DNA from: Parietaria judaica
Taxonomy: Eukaryota > Streptophyta > Magnoliopsida > Rosales > Urticaceae
Direction of reading: 5' to 3'
DNA length: 64,000 nt
NCBI GenBank assembly: GCA_954871525.1
Contig: OX940871.1
Coordinates: forward strand, 806,001-870,000
Shown here: positions 49,958 through 61,810 of the stretch, piece by piece
Position numbering within the stretch: the first letter of the stretch is position 1
Layout: every line of letters starts with the position of its first letter
Position numbers and translations under genes: made by a program
The notes under the pieces: model-generated
The model's input: the letters and a program-made list of their open reading frames with translations, nothing else
Told to the model about the DNA's origin: nothing
Databases searched by the model: none

Positions 49958-50925
49958 TTTATGAATCTGTTATCTGTCTTAATTAGTACAAGGTGACAAA
50001 AAAACTTATTTTACGACTTTACCTGCGTGTCGTAATTGACCTTAAACGACAATCAATATTCTATTAAAGCCTCGGCTTCGTTGGTTTATAGCCTCGGCTT
50101 TGAGGAATTGTCGACGTGTAAACGACTTCATTTGTCTATCGCGTTTTACGTTTGTACGATCTCTTTTATGGCTGTCGTGTAACCTACTACGACTTGGTCT
50201 TAAACGACAGGCTTTGCGTGTCGTGTAAAACTTTCTACGACTGGAAAATAATGTCGCTTAAGGCTTGTTTTGTAGTAGTTTTTTGCAGTTTAGGCTACTA
50301 GATTCCAATGGGAGGTTTGTTTATAAAATAAAAACACTGAGATTACTATTTACAAAGAAATTGTAGCTTTCAATTTTCATATATGTTAAATATTAGTCAA
50401 AGAGTCCTGAGTATATATATTATATAATATAATAAAAATAAAATTTGTATTTTAGTGGAGTTCACCTATAGCTAAATATGTCCCAATAATTATATTTTTA
50501 ACTATAGAAATCTTGAAATTCTACTCAAATATGATGAAAATACTGAAAAAAGAAAAATACTAATCTTTTCAACTTTTCAAATATAATATTAAGTAGGCCC
50601 CATTTCATCAGTACAATTATTTTAGCTTACATATATACCCGAGTGGGCCCATTTTTGTCCAATATAGATATTTTAGTTTAACATATACACTGAAGTGGGC
50701 CCTTTTTTACAAATGCATTGATAATTTATTGACTGATATACACTAAATTTTCCTTTCATATTTTAAATTCTGTCGTTTTTGATGTGATTGTTTCATATTT
50801 CTATTTTCCATTTTCATATCGTTTTTCATTTTTTAACTCTCCTTTTCCATTTTCAGTTTTTATTGCCAATTGATCAAAATCTGTTATTTTTATTTTCCCG
50901 AAAATAATATGCAACGTTCTCAGAA

Positions 50926-50970
<45 letters not shown>

Positions 50971-51523
50971 TGCATATACAACCCTAAAATTGCGAACACA
51001 CAAAATGACAGACAGACTTTCCTTATTCAAATTACATTATTAAGTCTAATAATGGGAAACAACGTAGCAAGAATACGAAAAATAAATATCGAAAATAAAT
51101 GCAAATAATCACGTAACAATGATGCAAATCCCGGGAAATGGCCATGCAATCTTCGTCTCATTTCCGGTACATCGGTCAAAGTGAAAGTGTTGCCGTCGTT
51201 TTTCCTTGCCGATTCGTTGCGAGTGTTTTCGGTGCAACGATCGATTTGGATCCAACGCTACGTACGTTCTCAGAAGATAATAATAATAGTAATAATTAAA
51301 GACTCACGTGGGCAGCTTGATCCCGGATATTGGACTGGTCGGAGTTGCCGAAGGAGTTGACGAGCTGGCCGAGGATGACGGTCATCAGCGGCTGCGACAG
51401 CCCCGTGGCGATGGCGCCGATCGCCCCGAGCACCATCAGAGCCACGTCGGCCCTGTCCGCCAGCGAGAACAGCTTGTAGAACGCCACCGTATGCTCGTCC
51501 CTCTTCGGCGGCGGCTCCGCCAT
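45307..51523 (-). CDS. ABCB: Full-size ABC transporter, B family (MDR/PGP; ABCB4/11/21-like), 11 exons
   Basis: Exons (-): 51523-51308, 49556-49502, 49398-49223, 49157-48933, 48856-48618, 48539-48014, 47939-47666, 47571-46947, 46878-46383, 46308-46045, 45966-45307. They total 3756 nt, 1251 aa, all in phase. The architecture is TMD1-NBD1-linker-TMD2-NBD2, two sets of about six membrane helices. NBD1 has Walker [10 protein letters not shown] (about 388-396), LSGGQ (about 492) and [14 protein letters not shown]2 has GESGSGKST (about 1038-1046), LSGGQ (1143-1147) and the same Walker B. The linker is Ser- and Glu-rich. All ATP-binding residues look intact. Plant relatives at the plasma membrane export auxin or other organic solutes, but the substrate here is not deducible. 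The N-terminal tail is short ([10 protein letters not shown]). Exon 7 ends in a GC donor (AAAG|GCAAGC). Intron 1 is 1751 bp and carries repeats. Confidence 0.93.
49918..49954. repeat. (AT)n microsatellite in ABCB intron 1
   Basis: A pure AT run within the first intron of the ABCB gene. Confidence 0.9.
49982..50279. mobile_element. Possible CACTA-like fragment in ABCB intron 1
   Basis: The right end reads TTGTTTTGTAGTAGTT, close to the CACTA terminus in inverted form. The interior is packed with ACGAC/GTCGT words (for example CGTGTCGTGTAA, CTACGACTTGG), as in CACTA subterminal regions. The left end (AGTACAAGGTGAC) is poor and no target duplication was found, so the boundaries are approximate. 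Confidence 0.4.
50925..50970. repeat. (AAT)n microsatellite in ABCB intron 1
   Basis: About fourteen AAT units in a row, slightly interrupted at the end. Confidence 0.9.
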
Positions 51524-53905
51524 GGTCGCGTCGGAGCAGAGAGAAAGCTAGAGAGAGAGAGAGAGAGGAATAGGACGCGAAGCAAAATAGCTGCATGAAT
51601 CATGCAAATACATTTTAACGATATTTCTCATTATCATTAATTAAATTAAATTAAATTACATAGATTTGATTCATTATTTCATATCGCTCTTTAGAATAAC
51701 AATTATTAAATAAATTATATAATAAGGTCTTCTAATCTATCCCTTATTAGAAAATGCCCCTCACTAACTACTTATCTTTTTTTGGTAATGCCTATATTAA
51801 TCTAATAATCTATTTATAGAGGGTCTATTTAGAGAATCTGTAATTTATTTAATGCGAAGAATGTGAGAATAATATTAATAATACTTAATAAACTATCTGG
51901 CTGGCCTATGATATAATTATTATATTTCGTAGGATTTTGTATTATAAGCTACTATGTATAAATAATTAAATATAGTATTTAAGCTCTTAAGAGGAATAAA
52001 TGAGATTAAAAACCGTATGAAAAACATACTTAATATACATAAACTTTGCTGAATCATAGATGATTATTGTTAGCATAATAATCATTATGAAGCATCATAT
52101 AACATAGTTATAACATTTATGTGTATCACATTTTATATTATTATATATTCTAAAAAGATATTGATCGGCAAAAATAGACGATTGATTTTTTTTGCTGCAC
52201 ATGCATCTTCATAAATAATTTTCGTCAATTGATTACGATTATTACAAATACCAAAATAATTTGTGATAAGCAAAAAAGTTAGCACGTTTTTTTAAATTAT
52301 TAAACACGTTTTTAGTAGGTTTAGTTGCTGGTGTAATTTGTAACGCATAATTAAGGAAAACAAATGCTATTAATTCCTAATTAAAGTCCTAATTAATGAA
52401 AAATATTTTATGTATGTAGTTGTACAGCTCAGGCACGCCTTTTTATAATGGCAAAAATAGTTAAGTTATAATCAATTGCATTGGGGGATTTAATTAGTTA
52501 AGTGTCAAAAGTACATAAAACTATTATGCAAACTAAATAATTTGGTGACAAATCACATACCATTTTTATAAGATATAAAAGTCTCGAACATTTAGGTGTC
52601 AAAATATAAATTGAACCCAATTTACGGTATTTTTATACCATAATATTTTGAACACTTTAAGTAAATTTTATTTTCCTAATAATTTACGGGGAATAAAATT
52701 TCTGTGCACAATTACTTCTATTATTTGAATAGACAAAATTAATTAGAATTCTTTTTATTTATTAAGTAACTCAGAAATAAGTTGCAAGATATAGCCTGAA
52801 AATTAAATAATTGACATTTACAAATACGAGATTAATGCATGTGAAAATATTATTTCTGTAAAAGAAACATGTCGTCTTTTCCTCTTTTATTAATTGCCGC
52901 AGTTACCATATTCGCTCTTCTCTTTTTGCCGATTTTTTTTAAAAGAAATCGATATCAATTAAACAACATACCGAACTGAAGCAGTTGAAATCGAATATGT
53001 TAAAAAAATAACCAAATATCCGGATTAAATTAAAACAAGATTTTTGGCTTTAGTATGAAAACTGCAAGCATACCCGTTTATTGGCAATACATGTTTAATA
53101 ATTTAGTTGTGAATGATAAGAACTAGAAACTTAAAACAAAGAATTAAGAACTTTAGAACTTATTTTTATTAATCATCTTTTGAATTATCAATTCTTATTT
53201 CTGCATCATTATTTATGTAAGTAAAACTTTATTATTTCTTAGGATAATAATTATCTGTAGTTGATCATGAACAAAAATTTCGGGGTCCCCTTAACCAACA
53301 AATAATATTAATCAGCGTATTAAAATACAAAATCAACTTTGAAAATTAAAATTGACATACTGATGAATCGCGGAAATTTTTTTTAGAAGAAACTAAAGAA
53401 AACTATATTATTATAAATTATATTTATTGACTAAAATTAATATCTATACGCTAATTAACAAATAATATAAATCAATTAAGGTCGAGAGTGAGGAAAAAAA
53501 ATTTAATCAAAGAAAATAAATGAAACGAGTTTGAATTAAATGAAGGAGTAATAATTGGTCAACTATTCATAATATGAAATATGTAATTTAATACGATTAA
53601 AATTTAAAAACGAAATATCAAGGTTATTTAGGAACAAAATTATTATTTATGTGCAAAATCTCTCTTTATGAAATTTTGGGCAATTTTTTAAAAATAAAAA
53701 AATTCCCTAATAAACCTATCAATTAATATGAGTAATTTTTGGTACTGATCGAAAATATAAGTAAATTAGGGTTAGCTAGCCATTATCTATCTTGAGTGTT
53801 ATTTATTCTCTATAATTAGAGTGCTTTAAATTAAAAATGCACGGTTCATTTATTCTCTCTTTAGTTTCTTAGGGTTTAGCTAGGGTTCATCATATAATAT
53901 TACTA
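51524..53905. other. Intergenic, upstream of ABCB
   Basis: The first 40 bases include a CTCTCTCTC leader on the minus strand, probably the ABCB 5' UTR. The remaining 2.3 kb is strongly AT-rich, with no gene, microsatellite of note or transposon ends recognised. Confidence 0.5.
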
Positions 53906-54395
53906 ATCTCGTCGGAGACAACACCGTCATCCACTTCACCCGAGCCGGAACTAGGACTGCAGAGACGGCATCGGCGACGGCGTCCTCTCCTCGTGCCTCG
54001 CTTGCTTCCTCTCCGGCGGCCGCGTCCTAACCAGAACAAGTGGTCCACCGGGCCGAGTACCTCCTGGAGCACGGGTCCGGGTGCTACGATGTTTTCAAGA
54101 ACAACCGCGAGGACTTCGCCATCTTCTGCCGGACGGGTTTGCTCGTGCTCGACCTGTCGGCGATGGGGCCGAGCGGCCGTTGTCCGCGGGCCCCTAGCGG
54201 CAGCACTGTCCGAGCCGCTGCGGCACGTGTCGGTCGACGCGTACGGGATGGTGGCCACACCCATATGGAGGTTCTGCGAGATCCTATTCCCGGGCGGGTG
54301 GAAGAGGCACGTGACGAGGATGTCCGCGGAGAATCTGGTTTCCGGTCGTGGAGTCTCAGATCATCCTGCCTCCGATTGCTTGCAATGATTGCCCG
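53906..54395 (+). pseudogene. Broken LRAT/NC-domain gene, LEAD-SENSITIVE 1-like
   Basis: In successive frames the sequence reads VGDNTVIHFTRAG (from 53911), then DGVLSSCLACFLSGGRVL (about 53960-54025), then [19 protein letters not shown] and [19 protein letters not shown] (54040-54160), then [15 protein letters not shown]. These match, in order, the plant LRAT-like (NC domain) proteins of the LEAD-SENSITIVE 1 type. Breaks: the N-terminus is missing, the frame changes at least twice, an in-frame TAA lies at 54028-54030, and about 30 residues before VVHRAEY are absent. The nucleophile motif NCEDF reads NREDF, so the catalytic Cys is Arg. The His of VIHFTR remains. It is GC-rich against AT-rich flanks. 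I call it a pseudogene with good confidence in family. Confidence 0.78.
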
Positions 54396-54603
54396 CTCTA
54401 GGATTAGGTAGTTTTTTTTTTTTTTTTTTTTATTAAATAAGGGCTAATTAATCTTGGCCATTTGATAATAACTTTTTTTAACCGCTAATCCGGGGCCTAA
54501 CAAAATTCCAGCAGGCACTGTCACAACGCGATATTTAGCTGCTCGGTCAAATCCGAGAAGGCGAAAAATACCGGCTTCGTTCTTCACCACGTTTCTAAGA
54601 TCA

Positions 54604-54946
54604 AAATTTGACATTCTCGAGCTCAACTGTGCTTGTTACGAGCTCTGATTTTATTCCAATATTCCCCTTGGAGTTGTTAGGGGTATCACCGGCGGAGATT
54701 CTCGTTACGGGCAAAGGGAAGGAGTTTGTTAAGGGAACTATAATATTCCTTTCGGATTCGGCTTGAGATGATTTAAAGTCTGAATGTATTTGCTGAAGCT
54801 GAGATCGGTTGCAGACAAATCTGCCGTTGTTCCATGCCGGGAAACTGAAGGACGATGAAGTCTTCTCCTGCAGAAACAAATAGGCCGCTTTGGCGATGGG
54901 CGTCTCTTGTGCGTTTGGACTCTGCTCAATCTTCCCTCGCCTGATA
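54604..54946 (-). pseudogene. Unrecognised exon-like reading frame
   Basis: On the minus strand a plausible splice acceptor (TTTATCAG before 54942) opens a 112-codon frame that ends at a TGA near 54604. It reads through NAQETPIAKAAYLFLQEKTS, FPAWNNGRFVCNRSQLQQIH and SELVTSTVELENVKF. The frame has balanced composition unlike the flanking DNA. I do not recognise a family. No upstream exon with matching phase was found before the Bud32 gene. It may be a gene fragment, a last exon carried by a transposon, or chance. Confidence 0.25.
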
Positions 54947-55940
54947 AATCACAAAAATTAGCTGATAACAGAAATGAAAACCGACCAAATTTAACCAGAT
55001 AAACATAATATTAAGCCAAATTCAGATAGCTGAAAAAACTGGTTACGGTGAAACATAACCGTTTTTATCAGATCGTTTATTGGTTAGGGTTTTTATATTT
55101 AAGCAGATAGCTCATAACCATGAGCGACGACAAGATTTCCTCCACGGTTTAACCAAATTTTGAAATCATTTAACCAATAATAGGATACAAGTTACAACTA
55201 TCCGCGTTGTATTTTGGACGAATTTGCCAGAGAGCTCACCGGAGAGTTACGGCCGAGCTCTCGAAGGATTCGCGCCAAGGTTTATTCGTTATTCAATAAA
55301 ATAACGGTTATCCACCGTCTCGGTGGATTACCGCCTTTCCCCATTCTTTCTCTGTGTTTTTCTTGAGGTTACAGGGAAGGGAATTTTGATTCCCATCAGA
55401 AACTTACTTGGAAAACAAGGAGAAGAAACATTTCACTCTCTCTAGGAATACAGGAGGTAAAGCCATTTCTCAAATATTGCTAGAAAGAATCACCATGAGA
55501 AATAGCATTGAAAATCCGCCCTTGTTGTTTTTTCAAATGCGTAGGTAATAACGAGAAACCGACGCTTTCTTGTTGGGGTTTTTACTGAGCGGCCATCACG
55601 CGTGACAAGTGCTAATATGCCCACACAAGACTTTACACCAAGAAGCACAAGGAAGAACTTGGGCAATGTGAAATAACAGAGAAGAGAAAAACATACAACA
55701 CGAAAAGAAGCCATACATTGTCCGAGTCACCGAATTGAAATCCTTCGCGTTACAGGCAAACTTTTTCCCGTGTATAAAATGAGAAACTTCGAAAAGTGAA
55801 ATACCTATTCGCTTAAACAATACAGAATTCGTTTCATTCTAGTCTACATTTTTAACCCACGAAGAACAATGTATAACAGTCCAGATGAACATTGGTGCTC
55901 TTACCCCACGAAGCCTAAGCGTGATACCGTTGCTCAAACT

Positions 55941-57047
<1,107 letters not shown>

Positions 57048-57670
57048 CGGAAACGGGTGTATAATTCTTCTCTGCAATTTTACCGTCACGAAAAATACGC
57101 GGTGCTAGTCAGCAGTGGCGGATCCACACAATAAACGCAACAACAAAACAAAACAAATACAGCAATAGCTTCCGATCACAATAGACGCGTCCTCGTCTTT
57201 TCTTCCGAAAACACAACAGACATGGAAAAAAATTAGATCACAAAGTAATAGTATCAACGAAATCTGTTTGTGGGTCATCCTCAAGTTACATCTCCATTTT
57301 CAAAGACCAATTATAACTGTAGCATTAATAATCCTAAATACAAATAGAATGTAATCACTGTAATTAACAAAATCATCAAGATTCCATCATCACTGTAATT
57401 AACAAAATTATAACTGTAATCAGCAAAAAGAATAATAAATCCTTAATTCCCTAATTATCAGTAGAATGAATCAGTAAGAATTGATCCCTAAAACCCCAAT
57501 AAGAATGAATCATCAACACATATCTCATGCAGATATCTTATTTACCAGAAATCGATGGACAAATTTCACAGGTTTCGTGGAGGCGCTGAGCAGAGTCGAG
57601 ACGGCGAGATGGCGAGCGGAGCTGAGCAGGCGACGGCGAGTACAGGCGAGAGAGAGAATGAAATAAATAT
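57048..57670 (-). promoter_or_regulatory. Bud32 5' UTR intron, leader exon and promoter
   Basis: Just upstream of the coding start the minus strand has an acceptor (AAATTGCAG, about 57076). A GC-rich stretch at about 57571-57660 ends with a possible donor (AACCT|GTGAAA). This suggests a non-coding first exon with CTCTCTCTCGCC-rich leader and an intron of about 0.5 kb. Confidence 0.4.
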
Positions 57671-58579
57671 CAACATTAGCCTTTTTTATCATCTCGTTTT
57701 TTTAATCAGACTATAACTTTAAAATATTATAATTAAAATTAAATATTTAATTAAAAATCCGGGTTTTAGTAACCTACTAACCGGGTTTCGGGTTATATAA
57801 CTCAAAACTCGGAACCCGGAACCGGTTTAAAATTCAGTTTCGGTTTAACTCGGTTTTATTTCGGTTTCGGTTTTTCAAATCCGGATTCGGTTCGATTTCG
57901 GTTAAAAACCCGCATTTTCGGGTTTTATGCACAGCCCTACGGGAGGGGGCTGTAATTTTTTTTTAACGGAGTAAAATCATAGACTGGTCCGGGCTTAAAA
58001 CACGACATGCGGAGAAGTTGTGGAGGAGTGTTGGACGAATATTCCCGACTAAAAAATAAAAAGCTTAATAAATACTCAAGCAAGCAGTCATTTTCCATTT
58101 CAGTAACCCTTTCTCCTTGGGTGTAATTGAGCTCTTCTTTCTCTCGAGTTTGTTAAAAAAACGATAGATAAAGATAAACAAACCAGTCTTCGATATTGGC
58201 CGAGATGCGAGCGGAGAATCAAGACAGAGTGGCGACTAAGTGTATTGGGCTAACTGGGCTTCATGGGCTTTCATCAAATTCTATTAACATTCTCTTCAGT
58301 TAATCAGAGACACGTGAGTGCTTAGGTGAAGCTTACGTGGCACTGGTTAACGATCAGTGACGGAATGGATGAAAAATCTGACGGGAATAAACATTAGGTA
58401 CATAATTCGCAGCGAATCTAACATTAGGTACATTAACCGTAAAAAATAAACATTGAGTACATAATCCGCACCGAATCAAACATTGAGTACATTACCCGCA
58501 GTATACCCTTCTTTTTATTACGATCAAAGATCTTGATCTTCCTAGGAGAGAAGATAAGATACAAGGGGCTAAATGCGCA
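57670..58579. other. Intergenic with hAT-like CCGGTTT-rich stretch
   Basis: At 57755-57940 the sequence is a dense run of CGGGTTT/CGGTTTCGG words ending TGCACAGCCCTA, as in the ends of plant hAT-type MITEs; the other end is missing. A GGAGGGGGCTRTAATTTT stretch (57949-57965) recurs just beyond the Bud32 duplicate at 58925-58942. No gene is seen. Confidence 0.4.
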
Positions 58580-58913
58580 AAGAACTCGCGGCGTTGAGAT
58601 GCCTAAGAGTGAGTTTCGCATCCAAAGTGGGGTGCCGGTACTTCTTCGAGAATCGCTCCTTCGAAATCGCCTTCCTTCCGGCGAAAGTTGTCCCGAAAAC
58701 TCTCTGCGCAAATACACTGTTAGACATTCAACTCTCTGCAAAAAGATTGGAAGCAAGCAAGCTTTACTCACAGCTTCGGCTCCTTGCTTCAGCAGCACGA
58801 GAGAAGCATCGATACCGTCGGCGTCAACCTCCATCGGAAACGGACGTGTAATTCTTCTCTGCAATTTTACCGTGACGAAAAATACGCGGTGCTAGTCAGC
58901 AGGGACGGATCCA
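58580..58913 (-). pseudogene. Partial duplicate of Bud32 (exons 1-2 with introns)
   Basis: This segment matches 56793-57126 base for base at an offset of 1787, with about a dozen substitutions and no indel seen. It contains exon 1 (58834-58772, MEVDADGIDASLVLLKQ), intron 1 with intact GTGAGT and GCGCAG, and exon 2 (58703-58590). The exon 2 donor has changed from GTGAGT to GCGAGT, and no exons 3-6 follow. It cannot encode a kinase because the catalytic loop and DFG are missing. Introns are kept, so it arose by DNA duplication and not by retroposition. Confidence 0.92.
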
Positions 58914-59516
58914 TAAAATTATATCGGAGGGGGCTATAATTTTATTTTTTTACTGGAGTAAAATCATGGGTTTTTTTAACAAAAAAAACATCTTTTGATA
59001 TTTTCTTTGTATGAATACCCTCAGTAATTGGCTTTTTTGTTTCTTAACAATTTAAATCATAGACTGTTCCCGTTTTCGGTTTTCGGGACCGTGTCAAAAA
59101 GGGGCTATAGAGTGACTTTTGGTTCTTACAATTAAGTAAATGTTAAGCTGGTCTTGAACACCATCGAATCAAAATGTGTTTCATGTTTTCGTCCCTAAAT
59201 ATTAGACACAAGTTATGAGAATATGAGATGGATAAACAAACCAGTGTTCAAAGTTGGGTTCGGTACTGGTGGGATCTCTTCTCTAAGTCTTCGAGAGACG
59301 CAGCGAGGATGGGGAACCAAGGTCAAGAGAGTGAACCGAGCCTATCAAACCCTTCAAGCGCCTACATACCGTGAACCCCCGACAGAAGATCGAACGCGCA
59401 CGCGTTTCGCCATTCGCCCAGCGACGGACGAAGAAATCCAACATTGGGCCATTCGCCATACGCTCATTCCTCCCACGTGTAAGTGTAAATGTTCAAATAA
59501 ATGAGTAAGTGTAAAG
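58914..59516. other. Intergenic between Bud32 duplicate and LTR-like block
   Basis: A GGAGGGGGCTATAATTTT stretch follows the duplicate. A GC-richer patch (59230-59480) holds a 93-codon frame with no recognised domain. Confidence 0.35.
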
Positions 59517-60320
59517 TGTTGTGTGGAGAATTGATGTGAGATTGTGAAAAGTCTCATATTGATTAAATACAAAGTGTTTTGTGCAATATACAGTATAAGG
59601 AAAATAATGGTGATGTGAGCTCAACATGTGGCATAGTGATAAGTATGCCACATGAGTGCCGTGTGGAGGCGAGGTGGCGAGACCATGCCACCTCACGCCT
59701 TCGCAACGCCACCCTCGCCGGCGACACCGGCTTCGGCTCGAGCGAGCGACGTAGGCTCGGGTCTCGGGCGCGTGGGCATAGAAGCGCACGTGGCGTCTTG
59801 TAGGCGCACGTGGCATCGGGCGAGCGACGTAGGCTCGGGTCTCGGGCGTTCTCGCGGCGATTCTCGTCTCGCCACGTGTCGGTCGGCAATTACTAGCCGT
59901 TGGGGGCGGTTTCTGACTGTTTTTTGTTTTCCGTTTTCAGACCAATAACTGCCTCTTTGAAGGGTCGTTACCTTTTTTAGAGTAACTGTTTTTTGGGTCT
60001 ATTTAATTTCATTTTCATGCATAAACGAAATCAACTTCTTTGTATTCATTTCTCACACACAGACTGACTCTCCAGAACGCGTTCTATCTTACGGTCGGGA
60101 TTTCGCTTCGTCTTGCGATTTCCCGGTCAAAGGCTTGTCTTATCCTGGGTATTCTTGCAAACAGACTCGAAGACGATTCCGAGTGCTCGAATATTATTAA
60201 GAAAACGCATCACATGCGTGATTCAAGTCCCGACGTATTCAACTTCGAAGTGGTTCCCAACGATTGGGCCTCACAAATTTAATGTGCCACGTGGGCCAGC
60301 CCGACTCACCATTACTGCAT
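59517..60320 (+). mobile_element. Possible solo LTR of a retrotransposon
   Basis: A block starting TGTTGTGTGGAGAATTGATG, then GAAAAGTCTCATATTGATTA, resembles the U3 start of plant Copia-type LTRs. A GC-rich enhancer-like portion follows, containing two direct copies of GAGCGACGTAGGCTCGGGTC (near 59740 and 59822). Next come a TATA-like TCTATTTAATTT (about 59998) and a CA-rich leader. No primer-binding site, gag/pol frame, second LTR or clear 5-bp duplication was found, so the extent is approximate. Confidence 0.35.
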
Positions 60321-61140
60321 GACTTCTCTATTTTCTTTTTCTTTTTTGTGTGACATGACATGTTATTGGCACGTTTGCCCCCTGGGCCCTGAGCTTTTCG
60401 ATCAGTATGAAAAAGCCCTTCAAACTTAGATTTTTTTAAAATTGCCCCTCTATCTAGGTATCAAGCGCCTTTACGTCAAAAAATGTTGTAATTTTTTCAA
60501 ACATTAATATCATTGTAATCTTTATACTGAAACCTCTTTTCATGGACTCAAAAAATAATACAATTTTGTATAGCACTACAAATATGACGTTAATTTTGTT
60601 GTGTCACTCCAACACTCTAAAAAAGAAGAAAAAAACGCCTCAAGGCAGGAACCGACTATCTAGTGCCCTCCATAATAATGATATTTCCAAATCTGCTCAA
60701 AGCATAATGACGCGATGATAATAGATTATACCTACACAATTTCGGTGGTTTTAGCCTTTTTAAGGATGTTTGATTTCATTAATCAAATACCAAAGTTAGA
60801 AGTAATTTACTTTCAGTATGAAAAATATACTTTAGAAGTTAGAAGTTAGAAGTTAGAAGTTAGAACTATGTTAAGGTTATATTTTTTGTGTATTATTTTT
60901 AATAAAGTTTGCTCACTTTTGTTAATTTTATTGACTATGAGATTGATTGGTCCCATATTTAAGAGGGTGATGTAAGAGTTGTCCTAGAAAAAAATATCAT
61001 GGAACTAATTTTTTTTTTTCACTCCAACAATTTTCAAAACCTGTTTTTGGTAATCCAATATTTTATCGGATTTTCCTCGATAATTTAACAATCGTCAAAA
61101 GAAAAAACTTGTTTCTGCTTAAGTAGTCGTCGACAAGATA
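60321..61140. other. Intergenic, heptamer tandem repeat inside
   Basis: No gene was found. TTAGAAG is repeated about five times at 60831-60865. The rest is AT-rich with a few MITE-like words (TTTGCCCCCTGGGCCC near 60375) but no definable ends. Confidence 0.45.
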
Positions 61141-61149
61141 AAACTTAAT

Positions 61150-61610
61150 GGTTTAATAACGGCAAAAAACACTTAAAATTTGGTCAAAGAACTCCTCGTG
61201 GTACCCAAAGTCTAAAAGTGGTGATAAAAGTACCCAAAGTCACATTTGGAGCTTTAAACCACTCCATTCTCGTAACCAGTTAACATACTCGTTAAATCTA
61301 ACCACATGGAAAAAAGTGGGTTGCTGATATAGCAATTTTTTGCCACGTGGACGAGCTCACATCAGTCTCGTTTACGATAAAACAACGAATTAAACCCCTA
61401 ATTGGGCTCGTCCACGTGCCAAAAAATTATCATGTCAGCAACCCACGTTTTTTCACGTGGCCAGAGTTAACGGGTAAGTTAACTGCGTTACGAGAATGGA
61501 GTGGTCAACTCCCAAAATATAACTTTGGGTATTTTTTCCACCACTTTTAAACTCTAGGTACACCATGGGTTCTTTGACTAAACTTTAGGTATTTTTACCG
61601 TCATTAACCG
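61150..61610. mobile_element. Foldback (Mutator-like) MITE D, 461 bp
   Basis: Left end GGTTTAATAACGGCAAAAAAC and right end GTATTTTTACCGTCATTAACCG are inverted. The arms share CCACTCCATTCTCGTAAC/GTTACGAGAATGGAGTGG and GGGTTGCTGA/TCAGCAACCC. The flanks carry a perfect 9-bp duplication, AAACTTAAT (61141-61149 and 61611-61619). The interior is closely related to element A at 6554-6997. It is non-coding; the 67-codon frame across it is incidental. Confidence 0.82.
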
Positions 61611-61810
61611 AAACTTAATTTTCACTTGAAACCAGGTCGACCCAAATCCGGATTTTCGGAGCCAAAATCTTCACCATTATGAAATTTTGGGCCCAAAAAA
61701 AGAAGTAGGAACTAAGAAATACGAATAAAGAGAATAAAAGAAGAGAAAATGAAAAATTCATGAGTAGAAGTATGAATTAAATAAGATATATTGGATAAAA
61801 GTATGAACCA

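Noticed and set aside
54411..54432. Poly(T) tract after the LRAT pseudogene as a retroposition tail
   Set aside because: The pseudogene is on the plus strand and would need poly(A); the tract has the wrong polarity.
58433..58864. A second complete Bud32 gene
   Set aside because: Only exons 1-2 and their introns are duplicated. The catalytic loop, DFG and C-terminal tail are missing.
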